DNA from: Akkermansia sp.
Lineage (GTDB): Bacteria > Verrucomicrobiota > Verrucomicrobiia > Verrucomicrobiales > Akkermansiaceae
DNA length: 25,007 nt
NCBI GenBank assembly: GCA_017628435.1
Contig: JAGBZE010000062.1
Span: 1-25,007, forward strand
Reading direction: 5' to 3'
In this document: positions 7,974 to 16,200 of the stretch, piece by piece
Layout: each line of letters starts with the position of its first letter
Numbering within the stretch: the first letter of the stretch is position 1
The notes under the pieces: generated by a model
Database searches by the model: none
What the model was told of the DNA's origin: nothing
What the model saw: the letters and a program-made list of their open reading frames with translations, nothing else
Program-made: the position numbers and the translations under genes

Positions 7974-8017
7974 AGGGGGTTTGTATGCTTCGGCCTGCAA
8001 GCCCCCTCGGTCTTTTT
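7974..8017 (+). terminator. Terminator after the rpmG-rpsR operon
   Basis: A 10-bp stem with one G-U pair (AGGGGGTTTG 7974-7983 with CAAGCCCCCT 7998-8007), a 14-base loop and a T-rich tail (TCTTTTT, 8011-8017). It separates the ribosomal genes from folE2, whose ATG is 28 bases further on. Confidence 0.85.
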
Positions 8018-8044
8018 CCCGCATTCCGCTTAATTTCTGTAATC

Positions 8045-8833
8045 ATGCAAAACCTGAAGGACACACAGAACGAACTTGACACGCGCCAGATTTCCATTGA
8101 TCGAGTGGGTGTTCGAGGAGTGCGTTTTCCCATTATCGTCAGTGATAAAGAGCAGCGCACCCAGTCTACTGTGGCTTCAATTGCCCTGATGGTGGATTTG
8201 CCGGAAAAATACAAGGGAACCCACATGAGCCGCTTTGTGGAAGCCCTTCATGAACACAAGCGCTACCTCGATGTGCGCACCGCAGTGCGGCTGCCGGATC
8301 GATTACTGAGTAAGCTTCATGCCCAGCGTGCCCACGTGGAGATTGAGTTTCCTTTCTTCCGACTGAAGAAAGCACCTGTTACCGGGATGGAAGGAATGAT
8401 GGACTATGAGGTTCGCTTTGAAATTGATGCCGAGGCTGGCAAGCCCGGGCAGTTCACTCTGACCATCAAAGTACCCGTTACGACGCTGTGCCCCTGCTCC
8501 AAAGCCATGAGCACCCACAGCGCCCATAATCAGCGCGGCATCGTTACCTACTCCGTAAGATTCTCCGGCAAGGCTGTGTGGATTGAGGATCTTATTGATC
8601 TCATTGAAGGCTGCGCAAGCTGCCAGGTATACAGCATTCTGAAGCGACCGGACGAAAAATACGTGACCGACAAGGCATACGAGAATCCGGTTTTTGTGGA
8701 AGACCTGGTACGCAATGTAGCTGTGGCTACGGAGCACTACAACGCTTTCAGCTGGTATAAGGTGGAAGCTGAGAATTTTGAGTCTATCCACAACCACAGT
8801 GCCTACGCGATGGTGGAGCGCACCCTCAGCTGA
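8045..8833 (+). CDS. folE2: GTP cyclohydrolase IB (FolE2)
   Basis: 262 residues. FolE2 converts GTP to 7,8-dihydroneopterin triphosphate, the first step of folate (and queuosine-type) synthesis. Family motifs are present: GTHMSRF (58-64), TTLCPCSK with the metal/active-site cysteine C149, the downstream HSAHNQRG (158-165) with its histidines, EDLVRNVA (219-226) and the C-terminal NHSAYA. Length is typical of the family. The frame is open to an ATG at 7985, but that lies within the terminator and reads as non-conserved sequence, so the ATG at 8045 is chosen. No convincing promoter was found between the terminator and this start; read-through from rpsR is possible. A lipoprotein gene follows after 4 bases. 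The type IB enzyme is often used where zinc is scarce, since it accepts other metals. Confidence 0.93.
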   Translation: MQNLKDTQNELDTRQISIDRVGVRGVRFPIIVSDKEQRTQSTVASIALMVDLPEKYKGTHMSRFVEALHEHKRYLDVRTAVRLPDRLLSKLHAQRAHVEIEFPFFRLKKAPVTGMEGMMDYEVRFEIDAEAGKPGQFTLTIKVPVTTLCPCSKAMSTHSAHNQRGIVTYSVRFSGKAVWIEDLIDLIEGCASCQVYSILKRPDEKYVTDKAYENPVFVEDLVRNVAVATEHYNAFSWYKVEAENFESIHNHSAYAMVERTLS

Positions 8834-8837
8834 GTTC

Positions 8838-9809
8838 ATGAAGAAGGTTCTGCCCCTTGCTGTTATCCTGCTGGCGGCAGGCTGCCAGCAGACACCCTAT
8901 CCCGGCAACCCGGAATACAGGGAATTTGCAACCAGTGATCTGGCGCTGCTGCAAATGGGAACGAAATGCGCCACATCGGCAGAGGTATATTGCCGCATTG
9001 AGACACCGCAGCCCGGAGAGCCCGAACTCAAGCGCTATCCCCTAAGCGCAGAAGAGCTTCAACTGGTTAAAAAGATACTTTCCAGGACACAGCCAGCCCC
9101 TGAATCCAAACCGGAAGCTCTGCAGCGCCGATGGAAAGCCGCAGGCATTGAGATTCGACTTCAGACCATCAATGGACGCACCCTCTGCGCAGTCAGTCAG
9201 AACACCATTTGCAGCTATTCGGATTCCATACGGCATGGTAAGACCCTGCTCTGCCTCCCGGACATCGACATGGGAGTCCTGAGGAATATTCCCACACTAC
9301 AGCTAGTCAGAAAACACAAAGAAGCGGAAGAAGAATACTCAACCCACTGCAGATTGAGAGACGGGGAAGCTGGAAAAATCCGCGCATCGGCAACTGCAGC
9401 CTCAGCAGCCCGAATACATATTGAAGCGGAAGGCAACAGCGAATACCTGCACCTGGACGATGAAGAACTCCAGCAGGTGAAGGACATATTTTCCACCCTG
9501 GAGCCGCTTCCTGCCATGACACGTACAGCATGGGACTCCCCTGAGTGCCACTATATGCCACTACCTCCACAGGCTGTACTGAAGAATCTTGAACTGCTTG
9601 ACCAGGATAACGAACCCCTCTGCAGCATACCGTTGAACTATCGGTATTTTGCCCCGAAATCCACAGCTTCTGACTTTACCCGGAGCGAAGGGGAAGGAGA
9701 GGTTGCCTGCTTACCAGACGAACAGCTAACTCTCTTCCAGCAGCTTCCATTCCATGCAAAAGCACTGGAAGCTGAAGCCAAGCTGAACGATGCTCAATTA
9801 GAGGAGTGA
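8838..9809 (+). CDS. Lipoprotein with two related halves, unknown function
   Basis: 323 residues. The N-terminus is a lipoprotein signal (MKKVLPLAVILLAAGC, lipidated C16). The mature part appears to be two copies of a unit of about 140-150 residues. PLSAEELQLVKKILS in the first half matches HLDDEELQQVKDIFS in the second, LCAVSQN matches LCSIPLN, and LLCLPDIDMGVLRNIP matches VACLPDEQLTLFQQLP. I do not recognise the family. The gene starts 4 bases after folE2 and is probably co-transcribed, though nothing in it points to folate. Its 3' end overlaps the convergent zinc-ribbon gene by 16 bases. The ATG at 8838 was chosen because it begins the signal peptide; an earlier in-frame ATG lies inside folE2. 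Confidence 0.8.
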   Translation: MKKVLPLAVILLAAGCQQTPYPGNPEYREFATSDLALLQMGTKCATSAEVYCRIETPQPGEPELKRYPLSAEELQLVKKILSRTQPAPESKPEALQRRWKAAGIEIRLQTINGRTLCAVSQNTICSYSDSIRHGKTLLCLPDIDMGVLRNIPTLQLVRKHKEAEEEYSTHCRLRDGEAGKIRASATAASAARIHIEAEGNSEYLHLDDEELQQVKDIFSTLEPLPAMTRTAWDSPECHYMPLPPQAVLKNLELLDQDNEPLCSIPLNYRYFAPKSTASDFTRSEGEGEVACLPDEQLTLFQQLPFHAKALEAEAKLNDAQLEE

Positions 9810-10009
9810 CAGTGGGGACAAATCCCTTCTGCATCCCGCCTCAGGAAGCGAAACCCGCAAATACGGCAGGTAAGGTGTGTTCGAGCACGGCGTATCCGAC
9901 GCCACTTGGCAACAATCTTCACCGGCACATAAATACAGATTGTCAATGACACTCCCAGATACACCAGAAGCGAAAAAAACTCCGAAGGCGGCATAGCTTC
10001 TATATTCAC
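9794..10009 (-). CDS. Small membrane-anchored zinc-ribbon protein
   Basis: 71 residues. One membrane segment (about 11-35) is followed by a basic stretch (KWRRIRRAR) and a C-terminal zinc ribbon with two intact pairs, C48-x2-C51 and C64-x2-C67. The positive-inside rule would put the ribbon in the cytoplasm. The function is unknown. It is the last gene of the ExbB/ExbD-like operon: its ATG overlaps the end of the proline-rich gene by 4 bases, which indicates translational coupling. Its 3' end overlaps the convergent lipoprotein gene. Confidence 0.7.
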   Translation of the reverse strand: MNIEAMPPSEFFSLLVYLGVSLTICIYVPVKIVAKWRRIRRARTHLTCRICGFRFLRRDAEGICPHCHSSN

Positions 10010-10539
10010 GGGATCACCTCCTCTCCATCACTCTCATTTTCCACACCAGGATGGAACACCGGAGTTACCTGCATAGGTGATTCTCTGGATTCTTCAGCCT
10101 GAGGAGAGGGCTCAGCAGGAGCCGGCGGCGGCACCTCTTGCTGCTCATCCGGAAACGCCAGTAAATCTTCAGCATGCAGCACAGATGAATCCGGCGCAGC
10201 ATCAAAAATGGGCATGGGCGGCGGCGGCACAATTGAGACAGGACGCAACAGGGGCATAGACGCTGCAGCTGCATCCTCCTGATATTCCGGGTCTGCGTGC
10301 AAAGGAAGATGCAAGGGCAGCGGGCTGGTCCGGCGCACCACAAAATCCGTCAGGCGATCCTTCTTGACATACACATGCCCTATCCCTTTGGGTTTGACAC
10401 GCTTCGGCATCTCCACCGGAGCAAACCAGATTCCCACCCCTACAACAGCCATCGCCATCAGGAAAAACAGAGGCAGGCAGCCCGGCATGGGGCGGCTGTG
10501 CATCGTGTGGTACAAAAGGCTGTGTTCCTTATCCTTCAT
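10006..10539 (-). CDS. Single-pass membrane protein with proline-rich periplasmic region (TonB/TolA-like position)
   Basis: 177 residues. A short basic cytoplasmic N-terminus and one membrane segment (about 20-40) are followed by a long Pro/Glu/Ala-rich segment (PPPPMP, PPPAPAEPSPQAEE). The topology and the location right after an ExbB/ExbD pair fit a TonB- or TolA-like arm, but no recognisable TonB C-terminal domain is present, so the function is open. The start is the ATG at 10537-10539, 8 bases after the ExbD-like stop. It overlaps the next gene by 4 bases. Confidence 0.65.
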   Translation of the reverse strand: MKDKEHSLLYHTMHSRPMPGCLPLFFLMAMAVVGVGIWFAPVEMPKRVKPKGIGHVYVKKDRLTDFVVRRTSPLPLHLPLHADPEYQEDAAAASMPLLRPVSIVPPPPMPIFDAAPDSSVLHAEDLLAFPDEQQEVPPPAPAEPSPQAEESRESPMQVTPVFHPGVENESDGEEVIP

Positions 10540-10547
10540 CGTAGGTT

Positions 10548-10976
10548 TTACTCAATTGCAGGCACAGCGGCGTGGCAGCACATATAGCCGCGGGAAAGAA
10601 TCATATCCGTAAGGCGCTGGGAAACTCCGGCCGACACAGCCTTATCAAGCACCAGGATAACAGATACACGGGAAGGGTTACCTCCATTCCATTCATCAAG
10701 ATGCTTTTCAAATCCCTCGTATCCACCGCGAACCAGCTCAGAGCCCACATATATACGAGGGGAGTCGCCAGGAGCCACTGACACGATGTGAGAGTAATCA
10801 CGGTTGTATGAACCTATGACGAAGTGCGACTCCTGAGGCTGAACGGTATAACCGTAATGAGGACCAAGGTGGTTGGAAAGCAGCACACAGACGCAGAGAA
10901 CCAGGAAGAGGTTCACCGCGGCCACCACCAGAATGGGGAAGCCTCCTTCGTTAAGAGTGGAACGTACGCGACGCAT
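10548..10976 (-). CDS. ExbD/TolR-like protein with Asn in place of the membrane Asp
   Basis: 142 residues. One N-terminal membrane segment (about 13-34) is followed by a periplasmic domain of ExbD/TolR size, with SPRIYVGSELV and SVILVLDKAV resembling the family's strand pattern, and a C-terminal region (RLTDMILSRGYMCC). In ExbD, TolR and MotB a membrane aspartate carries the protons; the matching stretch here reads AAVNLFLVL, so Asn appears at the Asp position. The gene lies 23 bases after the ExbB-like gene. The family is inferred from topology, neighbour and short motifs, not from strong identity. Confidence 0.68.
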   Translation of the reverse strand: MRRVRSTLNEGGFPILVVAAVNLFLVLCVCVLLSNHLGPHYGYTVQPQESHFVIGSYNRDYSHIVSVAPGDSPRIYVGSELVRGGYEGFEKHLDEWNGGNPSRVSVILVLDKAVSAGVSQRLTDMILSRGYMCCHAAVPAIE

Positions 10977-10999
10977 AAGCGTGATTCAGAAATCAGGAA

Positions 11000-11698
11000 T
11001 TATGCCTTCTCCAACTCATCGGCACCCTCCTGCACCCTGCAGCAAGGCGCAGCGGGTGATTCCTCCATAGCCTTCCGCGCCATGGCTTCATCGCGGGCAT
11101 CGGCTATAATGTGCACACATTCCAGCCCCGCACGCTCAACGCTGTTAATGAGCTTACGGGCACGAGAAGCCAGATACATATAGAAAAGATAAGCAGGAAT
11201 AGCCAGCGCAATACCGGCGGCAGAAAGCAGCAGAGCCTGCTGCAGCGTGGCAGCTACCACCGGGGCGGCGGCGGCACCGTCTGTCACGCCGGGCTGCTCA
11301 TAGAAACTCACCAGGGACAACAGCGTACCCAGCACACCGAGCAGCGGCATCACCGTAGCACAGACCAGCAGAGTACGCACGTTGCGCTCAATGCGGTACA
11401 CTTCTACCTCACTTGCTTCCAGAGCAATCTCACGCAGTTCCTGACGGCTCAGGCGAGGGCGGCTGAGCACCGCCTCCACCACGCGAGCCATGGGGCCAGG
11501 CAGCTGACGAGCCTCATGCAGACACTCATCATACTGACCGGAACGAAGCAGCGCAGAAAGGCCCCGCAGGAATTCACCGGAGTTGATGTTAATGCGGTGG
11601 AAGTAGAAAAGGCGTTCAGCCAGCACGGCAAGAGCCAGTGTGGCAAAGAAGAGAATGAGCCAGAACATGGGGCCCATGGCAACAATCATTTCACGCAT
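11000..11698 (-). CDS. ExbB/TolQ/MotA-family proton channel protein
   Basis: 232 residues, inner membrane. The first membrane segment is at about 9-33, then a cytoplasmic loop, then two more (about 108-130 and 150-175) with the family pattern VMPLLGVLGTLLSLVSFY and LQQALLLSAAGIALAIPAYLFY. The threonine of the GT motif is conserved, while the second threonine used in the E. coli ExbB channel looks like Ser here. ExbB proteins form the pentamer around ExbD that uses the proton gradient to drive outer-membrane transport or envelope work. It is the first gene of the four-gene minus-strand unit and lies downstream of serS; no clear promoter was found in the 77-base gap. A second ATG lies three codons in. 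Confidence 0.85.
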   Translation of the reverse strand: MREMIVAMGPMFWLILFFATLALAVLAERLFYFHRININSGEFLRGLSALLRSGQYDECLHEARQLPGPMARVVEAVLSRPRLSRQELREIALEASEVEVYRIERNVRTLLVCATVMPLLGVLGTLLSLVSFYEQPGVTDGAAAAPVVAATLQQALLLSAAGIALAIPAYLFYMYLASRARKLINSVERAGLECVHIIADARDEAMARKAMEESPAAPCCRVQEGADELEKA

Positions 11699-11737
11699 AA
11701 ATCAGTTTCAGGTGGTAGGTTGTGGTAGAGTTGTGAG

Positions 11738-11763
11738 CCCCGCCCCTTTCGCAAGGGGCGGGG
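11738..11763 (-). terminator. GC-rich hairpin between serS and the ExbB-like gene
   Basis: A perfect 11-bp stem (CCCCGCCCCTT 11738-11748 with AAGGGGCGGGG 11753-11763) closed by a 4-base loop, 12 bases past the serS stop. No T tract follows on the minus strand, so it may be a weak terminator or an RNA-stabilising hairpin that allows read-through into the ExbB-like gene. Confidence 0.55.
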
Positions 11764-11775
11764 AGTGTTGAGAAA

Positions 11776-13059
11776 TCAGGCCTTCGGCGCGATGGTCTCT
11801 GCGCCGAAATACGGCACCAGAGCAGCGGGAATACGAACAGAACCATCCGGCTGCTGGCACTGCTCAAGCAGAGCCACGAAAAGACGAGGCAGAGCCGTAC
11901 CGGAACCATTCAGCGTATAAGGCGTACGAATCTTGCCTTCAGCATCCTTGTAACGGAGCTTCATACGGCGAGCCTGGTAATCCGTGAAGCAGGAGCAGCT
12001 GGAAACTTCCAGATACTTACCCTGACCGGGAGCCCACACTTCGATATCGTAGGTCTTGGCTGAAGAGAAGCCGACATCGCCCGTGCAGAGCTCAATCACA
12101 CGGTAGTGAAGGCCCAGCTTCTGCAGAATGCATTCAGCGTGGCTGGTGAGTTTCTCCAGCTCAGCAAAACCTTCCTCGGGGCGGCAGATTTCCACCAGCT
12201 CCACCTTATCAAACTGGTGCACACGAATCATACCCTTGTTCTCTCGACCGGCGGAACCGGCTTCGCGACGGAAACAGGGGGTGTATGCCGTCATCTTGAT
12301 GGGAAGATCTGACTCCTTGAAAATCTGGTCACGGCACAGGTTGGTCACAGGCACCTCAGCAGTGGGCACAAGGAACATGCTGTTTTCCTCCAGACCATAC
12401 ATATCTTCCTCGAACTTGGGCAGCTGACCGGTGCCGTACATGCACTCGCGCTTCACAATGAAGGGAACTCCCACTTCCTCATAGCCGTTCTCGCCAGTCT
12501 GCGTATCAAGCAGGAAATTGATGAGAGCGCGCTCCAGGCGGGCCCCCAGACCGCGGTACACGATGAAACCGGAGCCGGAAATACGGGCAGAGTCCTCAAA
12601 ATTGAGCAGCCCCAGGCTGGTACCCAGTTCCACATGATCCTTGGGCTCGGCAATCTCGGGCTTGGTGCCCCACACGCGCAACTCAGGATTGGCGGATTCA
12701 TCCTCACCCACGGGTGCACCATCATGCGGCATGTTGGGTATGGAAAGCAGAAGAGCCTCCTGCTCCTCAGCTGCAGCGGAAGCCACAGCATCGAGCTCCT
12801 TAATGCGGTCGCCCACTTCGCCCATGCGCTTTTTCAGCTCCTCAGCCTCCTCACGGCGGCCCTCCTTCATCATCTGCCCAATCAGCTTGGAAGAACTGTT
12901 ACGCTCCTGGGAAAGAGCCTGCTTTTCCGTCTCGGCGCTACGGCGCTTCACATCACACTCAAGCACCTTATCCACAAGCGTCCAGTGGTCACCACCACGA
13001 AGACGCACACGTTCCTTCACATATTCGGGATTTTCCCTGACAACACGGATATCTAGCAT
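11776..13059 (-). CDS. serS: Seryl-tRNA synthetase
   Basis: 427 residues, the standard length. The enzyme charges tRNA-Ser (and tRNA-Sec) with serine in the cytoplasm. The N-terminal long coiled-coil arm that grips the tRNA spans about residues 25-105. The class II core follows: TAEVPVTNL, motif 2 (FRREAGSAGRENKGMIRVHQF) and motif 3 (TLNGSGTALPRL). The start ATG at 13057-13059 begins the conserved MLDIRVVRENPE. It lies only 9 bases after a TAGAAT -10 box, implying an almost leaderless mRNA. It is divergent from the large peptidase gene. Confidence 0.97.
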   Translation of the reverse strand: MLDIRVVRENPEYVKERVRLRGGDHWTLVDKVLECDVKRRSAETEKQALSQERNSSSKLIGQMMKEGRREEAEELKKRMGEVGDRIKELDAVASAAAEEQEALLLSIPNMPHDGAPVGEDESANPELRVWGTKPEIAEPKDHVELGTSLGLLNFEDSARISGSGFIVYRGLGARLERALINFLLDTQTGENGYEEVGVPFIVKRECMYGTGQLPKFEEDMYGLEENSMFLVPTAEVPVTNLCRDQIFKESDLPIKMTAYTPCFRREAGSAGRENKGMIRVHQFDKVELVEICRPEEGFAELEKLTSHAECILQKLGLHYRVIELCTGDVGFSSAKTYDIEVWAPGQGKYLEVSSCSCFTDYQARRMKLRYKDAEGKIRTPYTLNGSGTALPRLFVALLEQCQQPDGSVRIPAALVPYFGAETIAPKA

Positions 13060-13068
13060 AACACGCTT

Positions 13069-13096
13069 ATTCTATACCAAAGCACCCCAGATTCAA
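13069..13096 (-). promoter_or_regulatory. Putative promoter of serS
   Basis: On the minus strand TTGAAT (13091-13096), a 16-base spacer and TAGAAT (13069-13074), 9 bases before the ATG. The predicted start of transcription is within a few bases of the start codon. Confidence 0.5.
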
Positions 13097-13162
13097 GCCA
13101 AAACTGCGCCCACAATGCCACAGCCGGAACTTTTTACCCATTTTACAGAACACACTGATTAC

Positions 13163-13191
13163 TTGACCTTACCCCTCTACTTTGTTAGAAT
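13163..13191 (+). promoter_or_regulatory. Promoter of the M16 peptidase gene
   Basis: TTGACC (13163-13168), a 17-base spacer and TAGAAT (13186-13191). The leader to the ATG at 13255 is about 57 bases, AT-rich, with no Shine-Dalgarno sequence. Confidence 0.65.
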
Positions 13192-13254
13192 GTGGAAAAT
13201 TCTCAACGATTTTGAGTGCTACCGCATCTCAATTAAAAAACACATATTTTCACT

Positions 13255-16200
13255 ATGAATTATAAGACCATACTCCCGCTGATAGCGTTATCCATGGGCA
13301 TGCCTGCAATCCACGCTCAGGAAACAACGGAGGCAAACATTGTGCAAACCACTGCAGATGAGCAGATGACGCTGCACGAGGATGCCCTACTCACCAAGGG
13401 AGAGCTGCCCAATGGTATCAAATACATTATCCGCCCGACCGCAGAGCCGCAGGGACGCGGCTGCCTGCGCCTGTTTGTGAACACAGGTTCCCTGAATGAG
13501 CAGGAACACGAAAAAGGCATTTCCCACCTTCTGGAGCATCTGGTCTTCAACGGCTCCCGCAATCACAAGCGCAATGAGCTCATCCCCGCCATGCAGCAGA
13601 GAGGTCTGGGCTTCGGTGGCGATGTGAACGCCTACACAAGCCTTCTGCACACGGTATACATGCTGAATCTGCCCAATCTGAATGAAGATACAGTAGACTT
13701 CGCCTTCACCGTTCTGCGCGATTTTGCAGACGGCGCCACCCTGACCGATGAAGCCATCGACCACGAGCGTGGCATCGTGCGCAGTGAACTGTATGCCCGA
13801 GACTCCGCCAGCTACCGCTCCAGCATTGCCATGATGCGCCACTGCGCCCCCGGCATGAAGCTGACCGATTACCTGCCCATCGGCACCGAGGAGGTCATCA
13901 TGGGAGCCCCCTACGAGGTATTCCGCAATTACTATAGGACCCACTATGTTGCACGCAACATGACCGTGGTGGTCACTGGCGATTTCAAGCCGGAAACCGC
14001 CGTGGCATGGGTGGAGAAGCACTTCGGCTCCATGTCCGATGCCCCGCTGCCGGCTCGCCCGGATCTGGGTACGCTGAATCTGAATAGCCCTGCAGACATC
14101 GTTCTGCACAATCCGGAAAATGAGTCTACCTCCATTGTCCTGAGCGTGCCGAATCCCTATAAGGAAAAGCCGGACACCATGCAGCAGCGCATTGATGACA
14201 TGCCACTGCAGCTGGCATGCGCCATGGTAAACCAGCGACTTGCCCGCATGGCCCGCCAGTCGGACAGCCCCTTCATGGGAGCCAGCGTGGGTGAGGAACC
14301 CATGTACGAAAGCGTCACCCCCTTCAACCTGAGTCTGACTGCCCAGCATGACAACTGGAAGGCAGCCATGGAGGCCGCTCTGCTGGAACTCCGCCGCGCC
14401 TGCATCTACGGCTTCTCCGCAGCCGAGCTCAACGAAATCGTAGCAGCCACGGTAGCCGCCCACGAGCGCCAGATTGGCAGCTGGGCCACAGTGGACGCCG
14501 CAGCCATGGCAGAGCGCATCATCGACTGCCTTGATAACAAGGAAGTTCAGACCGACCCGCAGGAATCCCAGCGTTCCTTCAACATGGCCATGGAGGTCGT
14601 GATGAAGAATCCCGATATCTGTCGCCAGGCTCTGGAAAAAGCGTTTGATGCCACACGCGTGCGCATCGCCATGAGCGGTGCCAAGGTGCAGGATAATGAA
14701 CCCAGCGACCTTCGAGACGTGTTCAACATGGTCATGCAGCAGGAAGTAAGCGCCCCGGAGGCAGACGAACTGCCCCCCTTTGCCTACGACCAGCTGGGAG
14801 AACCCGGCAGCATCACAGAACAGGCCGTCATCGAGGATCTGGGCATCACCACCCTCACCCTTTCCAACGGCATCCGCATCAACCTCAAGCCGGTAGACTT
14901 CCAGAAGGGAAGCATCAAGATTGGTGCCTACATTGATGGCGGCTCCATGCGCATGCTCGACAAACCCGGCCTGGCCGCCATGGCCAGCAGTGTCATGCAG
15001 CAGGGTGGCCTTGAAGCCCACGACCTGACCGAGCTGGAGAAAATCATGGCCGGTGAGCACGTGAGCCTGAACTTCGGCATGGGGGCAGACCGCATCCGCC
15101 TGGGCGGCAGCACCACGGCAGAGGACTTTGAGCTTCAGTGCAAGCTGCTGGTGGCCGGCATTCTGCATCCCGGCTACCGCAAGGACGGCGAAGAACGCCT
15201 GCGCCGCGGCCTGGCCTCCATGTACAACCGCTTTGAAACCACCTCTAACGGTGCATTCAGCTACCAGGCCCCGCGCCACATCTACGGCAGCGATCCCCGC
15301 TTCATCACCCCCACCCGCGAGCAGATGGAACAGTGCACCGCCGAGCAGGTGAAGGAGGCACTTACCCCCTGGCTGCAGAAGGGCGCCATGGAAATCAGCG
15401 TAGTGGGTGATTTCAAGGTGGAGGACGTTATCCCCGCCCTGCTCCGCACCTTCGGTTCCATGCCGCAGCGCAACACCGAGTTCACTGCACTCACGGATAA
15501 GGAAACGGATGTAAGCCAGGCACGCTGGGGCATGCGCACCTTCCTGCCCTACACCACGGATCTGGATAAAACCATCGTCACGCAGATTCGCCCCTGTGGT
15601 GATGGCATGGACCACCGCCGTAACCGCCGCATGCAGGTGCTGGCCACTATTGCCCGTGAAAAACTGTTCGACGGCATCCGCGCCCAGCTGGGTGAGACCT
15701 ATTCTCCCAGCGTTCGCTTTGCGCCCAATTCTGACCTGAAGAACGCCGCCACCATCACCACCTCCAGCGAGGGTGTTGTGGGCAACCGCGTCAAGGTTTC
15801 CACCGCCATGGACGCCATTCTGATTGACCTCGGCCAGGGCAAAATCACCCAGGAAGATCTTGATTGCGCCCTGCGCCCGTACATCTCCCGTACAGTGAAG
15901 GGACTGCGCAGCATGGGCTACTGGGAGAACGCCCTTGCGAGCCTGCAGAGCGACCCGCGCCAGCTGCCGCTGATGCGCGACCTGGTGGCAGATGTGAAGA
16001 GCATCTCCCTGGAGGAAATTCAGCAACTGGCCCGCGAAGTGTTCGGTTCCCAGGACAACATTAACTACTTCTTCACCATGCCCTCCGGCGCCGTTCCGGC
16101 AGAAACTCCGGAGCAGGATGCCGAACCGGCTGTAGAAACCAAGGCTGCAGAAGAGCCAAGCAAGGCCCCCAAGGCAGATGAACCCGCAGCTTGCGGAACC

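Noticed and set aside
7985..8044. Upstream ATG start for folE2
   Set aside because: It falls within the loop of the rpsR terminator hairpin and adds residues unrelated to the family.
6617..8044. Zur-type zinc-repressor box upstream of the DksA-like, rpmG or folE2 genes
   Set aside because: I looked for an AT-rich palindrome of the TGTTATA...TATAACA type and saw none, so zinc regulation is not claimed as a feature.
9741..9774. 9-bp inverted repeat (CAGCTTCCA/TGGAAGCTG) near the end of the duplicated lipoprotein gene
   Set aside because: It could be a terminator for the convergent operon, but the loop is 16 bases and no T tract follows, so it may be chance.
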